A stretch of 23,637 bases of DNA from JANYBV01 sp043763155. GTDB lineage: Bacteria; Pseudomonadota; Alphaproteobacteria; Rickettsiales; SXRF01. The stretch covers positions 1 through 23,637 of the forward strand of contig JAYULW010000120.1 in the NCBI GenBank assembly GCA_043763155.1, read 5' to 3'. Numbering within the stretch: position 1 is the first letter of the stretch; every line of letters begins with the position of its first letter. The position numbers were made by a program, and so were the translations under genes. A model generated the notes under the pieces. The model was not told the DNA's origin. It did no database searches and saw nothing but the letters and a program-made list of their open reading frames with translations. Positions 1 to 7,820 of the stretch are shown here, piece by piece.

Positions 1-180
1 ATACTAAGGGAAGAAGTGGCGTCACTTAAAAATGTGCTGGACGGGTCGGGCCAGGTGGGCGTGGTGCCGCATGATATTCGCGGTGATTATGTGGTGGTGC
101 ATGCGGTAACGCCTGAAATCATCCTGAAAAACGCCAGCGGCAGTATCCATGTCTATAACGAAGCAATTGCGCCGCGATAA
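1..180 (+). CDS. virB9: VirB9-like type IV secretion protein, C-terminal fragment
   Basis: An open frame enters from the left edge and ends at TAA 178-180, leaving the last 59 residues. The piece DGSGQV...RGDYVVVHAV...IHVYNEA lines up with the C-terminal beta domain of VirB9/TrbG proteins, where an acidic turn is followed by a GDY-[IV]-VV strand and a final strand ending in NE. VirB9 forms the periplasmic/outer-membrane part of the type IV secretion core complex with VirB7 and VirB10. The downstream neighbour is virB10, as expected for this family, and only 26 bp separate the two. No catalytic residues exist to check and the N-terminal part is outside the window. The call rests on a short alignment from memory plus gene order. 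Confidence 0.65.
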   Translation: MLREEVASLKNVLDGSGQVGVVPHDIRGDYVVVHAVTPEIILKNASGSIHVYNEAIAPR

Positions 181-206
181 TCCTCGATAATTAGGGCCTA
201 CGACCA

Positions 207-1640
207 ATGGACGAGAACGACGAAAACCAATTGCCAGACTCCCCGCCTGAGGTGCCCGCAGATGAGGCGGCCCCCACGGTTGAGCCGGTATCGGAAGATG
301 GCTTTGAGCTAAACGCGCCTGAGGAAACTTTCGACGAGGAAGGCCAGGACGAGCTGTTCATGAACCGCAGCAGCGGTGTGAACCGCGGCCCCGGCAAGGT
401 GATTGCCATCGGCTTCGGCATGGTGATGATTCTGGGCTATATCCTGTATTCGCTGTTCTTCTCGAAAGGCCCCGCAGTTAACTACAACACGCTGGATGCG
501 GCGGGTGGCATTGATGAATCGGTGGCCACGCTTTCGCTGCCTGCGCCGCCTGCGCCTTCGGGCGATGGTGCGGGCCCTGCCCCGCCACCGGCCGCGCCGC
601 CAGCGCCTACGCCCCCTCCTCCTCCGCCGCCTCCCCCGCCGCCACCGCCGCCGCCGCCGCCAGCCGCGTCTGCGTCGTCGCAGCCCAAGCTTACGACGGC
701 ACCGCCGCCGCCACCCCCACCTCCGCCGCCGCCTGCCCCGCGCAAGCCCGGCACGCCGCCGCCTGTGCCTAACGCCAAGGCGCTGAACCCGATTGGTGCG
801 ACGTCGGACAAAGAACAACAGGCCCGCATGCGCAGCAACATGCTGGTGCTGGACGGACAGGTCAAAGGCGATGGCGCAGGAGGCCCCAATGGCGGGGCTG
901 CCACGCCGCAGCAGCAGGCCGCGAATAACGCTATTAACAGCTCCGACCCTAACCGCGCATTTACTGCCAGTGTTCTGGCGGGCAGCCCTGCGGAAAAGGT
1001 GACGGCCACGCGCCTTACCAATCTGGGCAATACCATTGGCCAGGGCAAGATTATTGACGCGGTCATTGAAACGGCGGTGAATACCGACCTGCCGGGGCAG
1101 CTGCGCGCTATTGTGAGCCGCGACGTGTATGCGGAAGCCGGGCATGATGTAATGATTCCCAAGGGTTCGCGCATTATCGGAACGTATAACACAGGCGTTT
1201 CACGCGGGCAGGCCCGCGTGCTGATCGTATGGACGCGGCTTATCAGGCCGGACGGTATTGATATGAACATCGGGTCTTCGGCCACCGATGCGATGGGACG
1301 CGCTGGCGTGCCGGGGATTGTGGACAACAAATACTCGGAAATTTTCAGCGCGGCGGTGCTTACCTCGGTGCTTTCAATCGGCGTGGCGGTGGCGGTGGAT
1401 TCGCTTTCCAACCAAGGCTCGACCACGACCACCAGCAGCACGGGCACCACGCAGAGCGGCTCGGCTGCCGCACCTGCGGGCCAGGCGGCTGTGAACGCTG
1501 TGGGCACGGTGGGCCGCGATATTGTGAACACGATGCTGGATTTGCGCCCCACGGTTACGCTGGATCAAGGCACGAAGATCAATATTTTCGTGAACAAGGA
1601 CCTGATCTTCCCCACGCTTGATAATACGTTGATTCAGTAA
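207..1640 (+). CDS. virB10: VirB10/TrbI type IV secretion core protein with long polyproline linker
   Basis: This is a 477-residue inner-membrane-to-outer-membrane core protein of the type IV secretion channel. VirB10 senses ATP use by VirB11 and VirD4 and gates the outer-membrane pore. The order is typical: an acidic cytoplasmic tail (residues 1-60), one membrane span (about 64-86), a proline-rich periplasmic linker (about 112-187) and a C-terminal TrbI beta-barrel domain (about 275-475, with IPKGSRIIGTY and LIRPDGIDMNI). The linker has uninterrupted runs of 17 prolines (residues 136-152) and 11 prolines (166-176), unusually long even for VirB10. A low-complexity Ser/Thr/Ala insert (about 402-432) lies just before the last part of the barrel. 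The Shine-Dalgarno sequence is weak. The stop codon overlaps the virB11 start by one base (TAATG), so the two are probably translationally coupled. Confidence 0.95.
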   Translation: MDENDENQLPDSPPEVPADEAAPTVEPVSEDGFELNAPEETFDEEGQDELFMNRSSGVNRGPGKVIAIGFGMVMILGYILYSLFFSKGPAVNYNTLDAAGGIDESVATLSLPAPPAPSGDGAGPAPPPAAPPAPTPPPPPPPPPPPPPPPPPAASASSQPKLTTAPPPPPPPPPPPAPRKPGTPPPVPNAKALNPIGATSDKEQQARMRSNMLVLDGQVKGDGAGGPNGGAATPQQQAANNAINSSDPNRAFTASVLAGSPAEKVTATRLTNLGNTIGQGKIIDAVIETAVNTDLPGQLRAIVSRDVYAEAGHDVMIPKGSRIIGTYNTGVSRGQARVLIVWTRLIRPDGIDMNIGSSATDAMGRAGVPGIVDNKYSEIFSAAVLTSVLSIGVAVAVDSLSNQGSTTTTSSTGTTQSGSAAAPAGQAAVNAVGTVGRDIVNTMLDLRPTVTLDQGTKINIFVNKDLIFPTLDNTLIQ

Positions 1641-2620
1641 TGGCTTTCACGGCTCTCGATACCTACCTCATCCCGCTGAAACGCTTTTTCGCGCAGCCGA
1701 CGGTGAGCGAAATCTCGATCAATAAGCCGGGTGAAGTATGGGTGGAAACGGGCGGCGATATGACCCGCTACGATGTGCCGGAGTTTGACCTGGCGCATCT
1801 GAAGGCTTTAGGGCGGCTGGTGGCGCAAAGCACCGAGCAAAAAATTACCGAAGAAATGCCGCTGCTTTCGGCCACGCTGCCGGAAGGTTATCGTATTCAG
1901 GTCGTGTTTCCGCCTGCGTGCGAGGCCAGCACGGTTGCCATGTCTATTCGTAAACAGACCATCATGAACCTCGACCTCGACCAGTATGAGGCTATTGGTG
2001 CGTTCCAGAACACCATCGTGAAGCATGAGATGAACCCGGTGGATAAGAAACTGCGCGAACTGCTGAACGCGGGCGCAGTGAAGGAATTCATCAAGCAGGC
2101 GGTGCTGGCTAAGAAAAACATTATTATTTCCGGCGGTACATCCACGGGTAAAACGACGTTCTTAAACGCGACGCTTAAGGTGATTCCGCCGACTGAGCGC
2201 GTGATTACGTGCGAAGATGCGCGCGAAATCATGATTCCGCATTTGCCCAACCGCGTGCATTTGCTGGCCTCCAAAGGCGGGCAGGGACGCGCGAAAGTGG
2301 ATATGCAGGATTTGATCGAAGCATGCCTGCGCTTGCGCCCCGACCGTTTGATGCTGGGCGAGCTTCGCGGCAAAGAGGCTTTTTCGTTCATGCGCGCGGT
2401 GAATACGGGCCATCCGGGTTCTATTTCGACGCTGCATGCCGATACGCCGGAGCTGGCGCTTGAGCAGCTTATCCTTATGATTATGCAGGCAGGTCTGGGC
2501 ATTAGCCGCGAACAGATTAAGTCCTATGTTGAAAATGTTATCAATGTTATCATCCAGCTCAAACGGGGCGCGCGCGGTATGCGCTATGTTTCTGAGCTGT
2601 ATTTCAAGGAAGGCCTGTAG
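1640..2620 (+). CDS. virB11: VirB11 secretion ATPase
   Basis: This 326-residue protein is a hexameric traffic ATPase of the VirB11/GspE/PulE group. It sits at the cytoplasmic face of the inner membrane and powers pilus assembly and substrate transfer. Visible motifs are Walker A GGTSTGKTT (165-173), the Asp box TCEDAREI (190-197), the Walker B region LRPDRLMLGELRG (232-244) and the His box NTGHPGSISTLHAD (255-268). The N-terminal domain (1-135) has the IN-KPGEVWVE strand typical of VirB11. Length is normal for the family and all nucleotide-binding motifs are intact. The start overlaps the virB10 stop by one base, and virD4 follows after 9 bp, so virB9-virB10-virB11-virD4 looks like one transcription unit. 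Confidence 0.96.
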   Translation: MAFTALDTYLIPLKRFFAQPTVSEISINKPGEVWVETGGDMTRYDVPEFDLAHLKALGRLVAQSTEQKITEEMPLLSATLPEGYRIQVVFPPACEASTVAMSIRKQTIMNLDLDQYEAIGAFQNTIVKHEMNPVDKKLRELLNAGAVKEFIKQAVLAKKNIIISGGTSTGKTTFLNATLKVIPPTERVITCEDAREIMIPHLPNRVHLLASKGGQGRAKVDMQDLIEACLRLRPDRLMLGELRGKEAFSFMRAVNTGHPGSISTLHADTPELALEQLILMIMQAGLGISREQIKSYVENVINVIIQLKRGARGMRYVSELYFKEGL

Positions 2621-2629
2621 GCTTTAAAC

Positions 2630-4387
2630 ATGGCAGACGGTACTAATTCACACAATATGCGCCTGAAGATGTACAACAAGCTTGTTGTCGTCTCGATCAT
2701 TTTGGCGGTGCTGATTGTGCCGGTGTATGTTGGCATGGGCGGCGCGTTTGCGCTGTATTACGGCAACGAATATATCTCGGCGCTGTATGACCCGCAGTAT
2801 CTGCTGGAGCAGTATTCCAGCCTGTTCCTGTATTGGTGGCAGTATTCGACGCAGCTGCCGCAGGATTTTACGATGAAAATGATCGGGCCACCGGCGGGCG
2901 GGTTTACGCTGGCGGTGGTGTTTTTGTTCATGCTGCGCGCGCCGCTGCTGGACTTCCGGCCATTCAAATACAAGGAAAGCGTGCATGGCGACGCGCACTG
3001 GGCCACGGAGCCTGAAATCAAAAAGGCCAAGCTGCGCGCCAAGCGCGGCATTTTGCTGGGGCGCACGGGAAAAAATACGTATCTCGTGGCCGATGATTTC
3101 CAGCATGTGTTGCTGTTTGCTCCTACGGGTTCCGGTAAGGGTGTGGGCTTCGTAATTCCGAACCTTTTGTTCTGGGACCAGTCCACGGTGGTGCATGACA
3201 TCAAGGGGGAAAACCACGAGCTTTGCAGCGGCTACCGCAAGAAGATCGGGCAGGAAGTGTATCTGTGGAACCCGGCGGACCCGGACGGTATTTCGCACTG
3301 CTATAACCCGCTGGACTGGATTTCGGAAAAGCCCGGCCAGATGGTGGATGACGTGCAGAAAATCTGTAACCTGATCCTTCCTGAACAGGAATTCTGGCAG
3401 AACGAAGCGCGCTCGCTGATGCTGGGCGTTATTTTGTATTTGTGCGCGGTGCCGGAAAAGACGCAAAGCTTCGGTGAAGTGGTGCGCACCATGCGTTCGG
3501 ATGACGTGGTGTACAACCTTGCGGTGGTGCTGGACACGATTGGCAAGCGCATCCACCCGGTTGCGTATATGAACATCGCGGCATTCTTGCAGAAGGCCGA
3601 CAAGGAACGCTCGGGCGTTATTTCCACGCTCAACTCCGGCCTCGAACTCTGGGCCAACCCGCTGATTGACGCCACGACTGCGCGCTCGGACTTTGATATG
3701 CAGCAGTTGAAGAAGAAAAAAATGAGCGTGTTCTGCTGCGTTACGCCGGACAACTTGAAGCGCCTTGAGCCTTTGCTCAAGGTGTTCTACCAGCAGGCGA
3801 CGGACTTTTTAACGCGCAATATGCCGCGTAAAGACGAGCCGTTTGGCGTGATGTTCTTCATGGACGAATTTCCGTCGCTGGGGGAAATGCCCCAGTTCCA
3901 GGTGGGTATTGCGTATTTCCGCGGGTACCGGGTGAAGCTGTTCCTGATCGTGCAAGATACGCAGCAACTTAAGGGTATTTACGAAGAAGCGGGCATGAAC
4001 TCGTTCCTGTCGAACTGCTATTACCGCATTACCTTTGCCGCCAACAACATTGATACCGCGAATTTGATTTCGCAGCTTATCGGCAATAAGACCGCGCAGC
4101 AGGCTTCGCACAACAAGCCGAAATTCCTCGATTTGAACCCCGGCGCACGTACGGTGAACACCTCGGAAGTGCAGCGCGCGCTGCTGTTGCCGCAGGAAGT
4201 GATTACGCTGCCACGCGAAGACCAGATCATCCTGATCGAATCCTTCCCGCCCATCCGCACCAAGAAAATCTTCTATTACAAAGATCCGTTCTTCAAGAAG
4301 CGCCTGCTGCCGCGCGAGCCGATTCCGCAGCAGGAGCCATATGATCCGCGCAAGAAGAAGCCGGAAGACGAAGCAGCCAAAGCTTAA
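2630..4387 (+). CDS. virD4: VirD4 type IV coupling protein
   Basis: A 585-residue coupling ATPase of the VirD4/TraG family, which recruits substrates and feeds them to the secretion channel. Two N-terminal membrane spans (about 18-40 and 88-104) are followed by the cytoplasmic RecA-like ATPase. That domain has Walker A APTGSGKGVG (164-173), the conserved VHDIKGEN segment (188-195), Walker B GVMFFMDEFPSLG (406-418) and a downstream VQDTQQL motif (441-447). The tail is short and charged (KKKPEDEAAKA). The start ATG has only a distant AAGGAAGG some 16 bases upstream, and an in-frame ATG at 2657 is a less likely alternative. It is the last gene of the secretion block seen here, and an oppositely oriented gene ends 6 bp beyond its stop. 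VirB1-B8 are not in this window apart from the VirB9 tail. Confidence 0.96.
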   Translation: MADGTNSHNMRLKMYNKLVVVSIILAVLIVPVYVGMGGAFALYYGNEYISALYDPQYLLEQYSSLFLYWWQYSTQLPQDFTMKMIGPPAGGFTLAVVFLFMLRAPLLDFRPFKYKESVHGDAHWATEPEIKKAKLRAKRGILLGRTGKNTYLVADDFQHVLLFAPTGSGKGVGFVIPNLLFWDQSTVVHDIKGENHELCSGYRKKIGQEVYLWNPADPDGISHCYNPLDWISEKPGQMVDDVQKICNLILPEQEFWQNEARSLMLGVILYLCAVPEKTQSFGEVVRTMRSDDVVYNLAVVLDTIGKRIHPVAYMNIAAFLQKADKERSGVISTLNSGLELWANPLIDATTARSDFDMQQLKKKKMSVFCCVTPDNLKRLEPLLKVFYQQATDFLTRNMPRKDEPFGVMFFMDEFPSLGEMPQFQVGIAYFRGYRVKLFLIVQDTQQLKGIYEEAGMNSFLSNCYYRITFAANNIDTANLISQLIGNKTAQQASHNKPKFLDLNPGARTVNTSEVQRALLLPQEVITLPREDQIILIESFPPIRTKKIFYYKDPFFKKRLLPREPIPQQEPYDPRKKKPEDEAAKA

Positions 4388-4393
4388 AATTCG

Positions 4394-6226
4394 TTATGCG
4401 CTGATGCCCATGGGTATTTTGGCGAGCAGGTCGGTGCGCTGGGTGAAGGGCGCGCTGGCGGACTTGCTTGCTGCCATGTCGTGGGCCTGCACGATTTCGC
4501 CCTCGCAGCACTCACGCAAAGACGCCACTTTTTTGAAACCTGTGGAAGCGGGTGTAGTGCGGGTGATTTCTTCGATGCGGCCCGTATCATCCTGCGTGAG
4601 TTTGCCGCCGTTCTGTGGGCCTTCGAGCATGGGCCATGCGTTGGGGAAGGCTGCGGACATAAGGGCATTGGCGTTGGTGTATTTCAGGCCGCCGAAGCCG
4701 AACTTACCGCCGATGCGGATGCTGCCGGATTTGGCGATTTCTTTTTTGGCCATGTCGGCATAGTGGTACAGGTCGGGCACGGCCTCGACGAAGGGCACGA
4801 GGTTCTTTTGGCCGACCTCGAGGGGTTTGGCGTGGCCACCGATAGCGTTGTTGGATTTGATGCCGCCGCCTGCTTCCATGACGATGGGTTTTTTGAGCAG
4901 GTATTCGCGGGCGTGGTTATTGGTGATGAGGGCGGTGTCGAGGGCGATGGCTTTTTGCCAGGGAAGTTGCAGGGAGAAGCTTTCGACGTCGCCACGGTCG
5001 GTGTGCACGGCGCGGCGCTCGACTTCGTGGAGGAGCTCTTCCTTGAGCACGAGGGGGTTTTGCAGCATCTGGCGCTTGATATAGACGCCCTGGCCCGTTG
5101 AGCCGCCCATCATGGTGCTTAGAATCATCAGGCCGCCATTGTTGGGGATGATGTCGTTGATGTTTACTTTGTCTTCGACCACCACGACTTTGAGGGCCAT
5201 GTCTTCGGCGGCTTTGCGGATGTAGCCGGGGCAGTCGGCGAAGGCCTTTTCGACGCTTGCGGCGATGGTTTTGACTTCGGCTTCGGGGCGGTGGCCTGCG
5301 GCTTGTTGTTTCATCTGGGCGTAGGCTTTGCGGGCGGCGTTTTGCGGGTCTTCGGCGAAGTCGCGGCCAGCGGCCAGCTGCTCGATGGTGTAGCGCATGC
5401 CACGGCCATGGAGCATGCTGTTGCCGATGTCGCTGATGCTGTCTTTGCGAGGGGCGATTTTTTGGGTCGTTGCGGCCATGATGAGGTTTTCGAGGAGGGA
5501 TTCCTTGGCTTTGGGGGCTGCGGTTTTGAGGGAAGCGACAAGGGCATCGGCCATTTGCTGGACGTGGTTCTGGGCATCGCCTGCGTGGGTGGCTTTTAGG
5601 ATGGCGGCGCTTGCGGTTTCGCCCAGCGGGGCGAGGAGGGATTTCAGGGCTTCGGTTTGCTGGGCCTGCATGGTGCGCTGGGTTTCGGGCAGGGCGAAGT
5701 AGCGAAGCTGCTCGGCGCGGATTTCATCGCCCACGGGGCGGTTCATCAGGCTTTCGCTTTCGAGCAGTTTGGTTGCGGCGATGGATTCGGGTACGCCACG
5801 GCTTTTGGCGAAGCCTTTGATGATGCCTTGGGCGGTGTTGCCGTGCATGAGTATTTGGGTGCTGAGGCGCTCGGCGTAGTTTTTGACATGCGCAGGCGGC
5901 GGGGTTTTGAGCGCGTCTTCGAGCATGCGGGTTGCCATGGCGTCCACCGCGTGTTTGTGGGGTTCGGCGAAGACGGCCTGGACGGCGTAGTGGATGCCGC
6001 TGTCATTTAAGAACTCGTCGCGCATCTGGGTTGCGGGGATGGCAGCGAACTGGGCGGCAAGCTGGGCGGTGCATTCGCGCTCGCGGGCGGGGTCGAGCAG
6101 GTGTGAGAGGGGGAGGATGGCCGCGAAGGGGCCTTTGTTATCATTGTCGAGGCGGAAGCTTACCTGCGGCTCCTTGCTGAAAGGGAGCGCGGCAACGTCG
6201 GTGTCGGTTACGATAGTGAGGCTCAT
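4394..6226 (-). CDS. Unrecognised 610-residue protein with a degenerate metallopeptidase-like region
   Basis: I do not recognise this gene. It encodes a 610-residue, apparently soluble protein with no signal peptide or membrane span. Residues 1-340 are Ala-rich and look helical. Residues 345-500 are more globular: a hydrophobic strand (ALKVVVVED), a glycine-rich stretch leading to GQGVYI (378-383), then LKEELLHEVERRA (394-406), LPWQKAIALD (421-430) and FVEAVPDLYHY (479-489). This order of strand, GVY, [LV]xHExxx and a later F-x-E-A...Y helix resembles ADAM-like/anthrax lethal-factor-like (ATLF) metallopeptidase domains. In an HExxH motif the second His would be Arg404, so a classical zinc site is not intact. 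The tail ends ...LLAKIPMGISA. The gene converges on virD4 with a 6-bp gap, so it could be a secretion substrate, but this is inference. The start ATG lacks a strong Shine-Dalgarno sequence. Codons favour G/C at third positions, which supports real coding. Confidence 0.85.
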   Translation of the reverse strand: MSLTIVTDTDVAALPFSKEPQVSFRLDNDNKGPFAAILPLSHLLDPARERECTAQLAAQFAAIPATQMRDEFLNDSGIHYAVQAVFAEPHKHAVDAMATRMLEDALKTPPPAHVKNYAERLSTQILMHGNTAQGIIKGFAKSRGVPESIAATKLLESESLMNRPVGDEIRAEQLRYFALPETQRTMQAQQTEALKSLLAPLGETASAAILKATHAGDAQNHVQQMADALVASLKTAAPKAKESLLENLIMAATTQKIAPRKDSISDIGNSMLHGRGMRYTIEQLAAGRDFAEDPQNAARKAYAQMKQQAAGHRPEAEVKTIAASVEKAFADCPGYIRKAAEDMALKVVVVEDKVNINDIIPNNGGLMILSTMMGGSTGQGVYIKRQMLQNPLVLKEELLHEVERRAVHTDRGDVESFSLQLPWQKAIALDTALITNNHAREYLLKKPIVMEAGGGIKSNNAIGGHAKPLEVGQKNLVPFVEAVPDLYHYADMAKKEIAKSGSIRIGGKFGFGGLKYTNANALMSAAFPNAWPMLEGPQNGGKLTQDDTGRIEEITRTTPASTGFKKVASLRECCEGEIVQAHDMAASKSASAPFTQRTDLLAKIPMGISA

Positions 6227-6296
6227 GGCGCATCCGCAGGGTTTTTGCTGCTATGACGATACCACAAAGATATTGAGGATTTATGACAGGGTTAAG

Positions 6297-7061
6297 TTAT
6301 TGATTTCTATGCACCGCGAAGCCGCCGAAGGCTTGGCAGGTGGGCATGATTTCGATACGGTTGATGTTTACGTGGGCGGGCGCGCCTGCACAGTAGAGCA
6401 CCGCATTGGCGATGTCTTCGCCGATGAGCGGCTCGGTTCCGGCATAGACGGCTTTGGCTTTTTCGGCGTCGCCATGGAAGCGCACGAGGGAGAATTCGGT
6501 TTCTGCGAGGCCGGGCTCGATGCTGGTGACGCGGATGTTCTTCGATACGAGGTCGGCGCGGAGGTTCAGGGAGAATTGGGTGACGAAGGCTTTGGTGGCG
6601 CCGTACACGTTGCCGCCGGGATAGGGGTAGCTGCCCGCTACGGAGCTGATGTTGATGATGTGGCCCTGCCCTCTTGTAATCATGCCGGGCAGGACCGCGT
6701 GGGTGACATAGGTGAGGCCTGCCATGTTGGTTTGCATCATCTGTTCGAGGTCTTCCATGGGTTGGTTCTCGAAGCTGGCGGTGTTGAGGGCAAGGCCTGC
6801 GTTGTTCACCATTATGTCAATGGCCTGCCAGTCTTTGGGCAGGGACGCGAGGGAGGCTTTTACAGCGGTGTTGTCGCGTACATCGAAGCAAAGCGCATGG
6901 GCATCGTCCAACTCGCTCTTAAGGGCTTCTAAACGGTCCTGGCGGCGGCCGGTGATAATCACCCTTGCCCCCTGCCCTGCCAAGCTTTTGGCGCAGGCGA
7001 GGCCAAAGCCCGACGTGGCGCCGGTGACTAAAACAATTTTATTTTTGAGCTGGTTATCCAT
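6297..7061 (-). CDS. ydfG: YdfG-like NADP-dependent short-chain dehydrogenase
   Basis: A 254-residue classical short-chain dehydrogenase/reductase. The closest family I know is E. coli YdfG, an NADP-dependent 3-hydroxy acid dehydrogenase acting on L-allo-threonine, serine and malonic semialdehyde. The cofactor motif TGATSGFG is at 13-20, with paired arginines (R39-R40) that favour NADP(H). The NNAG motif is at 86-89. The catalytic Ser140, Tyr153 and Lys157 lie in ISSVAGSYPYPGGNVYGATK. The YdfG hallmarks GGNVYGATKAFV-QFSLNLR-DL, IEPGL and PAHVNIN are present, and so is the terminal VHR. The start has GGGAG 9 bp upstream on the minus strand and a plausible promoter (7083-7110). It is transcribed divergently from the 205-codon gene. 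The exact in vivo substrate is not readable from sequence. Confidence 0.93.
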   Translation of the reverse strand: MDNQLKNKIVLVTGATSGFGLACAKSLAGQGARVIITGRRQDRLEALKSELDDAHALCFDVRDNTAVKASLASLPKDWQAIDIMVNNAGLALNTASFENQPMEDLEQMMQTNMAGLTYVTHAVLPGMITRGQGHIINISSVAGSYPYPGGNVYGATKAFVTQFSLNLRADLVSKNIRVTSIEPGLAETEFSLVRFHGDAEKAKAVYAGTEPLIGEDIANAVLYCAGAPAHVNINRIEIMPTCQAFGGFAVHRNQ

Positions 7062-7082
7062 GTGTTTGGCTCCCTTTGGGTC

Positions 7083-7110
7083 ACTATAATCGGATTTGGG
7101 GCCTGCGCAA
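7083..7110 (-). promoter_or_regulatory. Putative sigma-70-type promoter for ydfG
   Basis: On the minus strand a -35-like TTGCGC (complement of 7105-7110) is followed after 16 bp by TATAGT (complement of 7083-7088), five of six matches to TATAAT. It lies 21 bp upstream of the ydfG start. The assignment is by eye and the -35 box is weak. Confidence 0.4.
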
Positions 7111-7140
7111 AGATGAAATTAAGCAATGTTAAGGGTTTTT

Positions 7141-7174
7141 ATGCTAGGGTTTGCGTAGCGTTCATACCTAGCAT
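7141..7174. repeat. 8-bp inverted repeat, possible operator
   Basis: ATGCTAGG (7141-7148) and CCTAGCAT (7167-7174) are perfect inverted copies separated by 18 bp, so the half-site centres are 26 bp apart. The repeat lies in the divergent ydfG/205-codon intergenic region, ending 21 bp before the latter's start codon. The spacing and AT-rich flanks would suit a dimeric repressor site. No regulator gene is adjacent. Confidence 0.4.
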
Positions 7175-7195
7175 TCATATACAGGGGGGCAGCAG

Positions 7196-7813
7196 ATGGC
7201 TACAGGCAACGACGAACGGGCGGTGGAATCCAAAGCGGTGATCAGGGCTGTTTCGGCGCTGGCGCAAACGCATGTGGATGATGGCGGCCGTAATCAAATG
7301 CCCGCCCCTAATGTGATTGAGGTGCTGCAAAGCGCGCAGTTCGAGTTGCTGAAAAACCCCAAGGTGCAAAACATGGAACGGATGCGCATGGCGTCTGATG
7401 TGCAAAGCATTACTTCCGAATTGCTGCGTGCGGTGGCTATTGAGTCCGGCAATAAGGCGATGCAGGCGGTGGTGCATGTGGAAAAAGGGCTGGAGACGGT
7501 AACCAGCAGCACGTTTCTGGAACATACGCGCCATGTGAAGCAGTTATTGGCGACCCTGCCCTCGGTGACTTCGCCCAAGGGCATGTATGATCAGTTGCAA
7601 GGCCAGGTGGTGGCGGTGGAGCGCGCGTATCTCGATGCCGTGGCCAAAACGCTGAAAGAAGACCAGGGCATTGATGTGGCAGAGGAGATGATGCGCAAAA
7701 GCCAGGGAGGGATACAGCAGTCGGCTGATCAGGTTCTGGGGCGCAATAGCGGACGCATCAGCGACCCGCGCCAGCCGCGCGGTATTCCCGGACTTCGCCC
7801 CCAAGACCAATAA
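7196..7813 (+). CDS. Unrecognised 205-residue predicted helical cytoplasmic protein
   Basis: I do not recognise this gene. The product is 205 residues with no signal peptide, no membrane span and no cysteines. Residues 10-180 look largely alpha-helical, with several amphipathic stretches such as NVIEVLQSAQFELL and AEEMMRKSQGGIQQSA. The last 30 residues are rich in Pro, Arg and Gly and probably disordered. A purine-rich AGGGGGG lies 7 bp upstream of the ATG, a good ribosome binding site that fixes the start. It is monocistronic: ydfG diverges upstream beyond an inverted repeat, and the pfkB-type kinase converges with a 7-bp gap. The codon pattern matches its neighbours, so it is probably a real gene of limited distribution. 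Confidence 0.8.
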   Translation: MATGNDERAVESKAVIRAVSALAQTHVDDGGRNQMPAPNVIEVLQSAQFELLKNPKVQNMERMRMASDVQSITSELLRAVAIESGNKAMQAVVHVEKGLETVTSSTFLEHTRHVKQLLATLPSVTSPKGMYDQLQGQVVAVERAYLDAVAKTLKEDQGIDVAEEMMRKSQGGIQQSADQVLGRNSGRISDPRQPRGIPGLRPQDQ

Positions 7814-7820
7814 TCTATTT

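Noticed and set aside
600..735. Repetitive CCG/CCC-rich stretch resembling a repeat array
   Set aside because: It encodes the VirB10 polyproline linker in frame. There are no spacers or palindromic repeats, so it is not CRISPR or a mobile repeat.
1196..1215. GTTTCACGCGGG in virB10 as a parS-like site
   Set aside because: The palindrome is absent beyond the first arm, with about nine of 16 matching bases.
309..1552. Long open frames on the minus strand opposite virB10, very rich in Arg or Gly
   Set aside because: They are mirror products of the GC-rich proline codons. They have no known domain, and virB10 on the plus strand is unambiguous.
4380..4400. Terminator between the convergent virD4 and 610-codon genes
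   Set aside because: The gap is 6 bp and no stem-loop with a T-run is visible on either strand.
4481..6010. Several plus-strand frames (for example 4481-5101 and 5657-6010) with Gly/Phe/Val-rich products
   Set aside because: They lie antisense to the intact 610-codon gene and have the composition expected of complement frames.
5994..6932. 312-codon plus-strand frame spanning two minus-strand genes
   Set aside because: It crosses the ends of the 610-codon gene and of ydfG without matching either strand's signals. ydfG motifs on the minus strand are complete.
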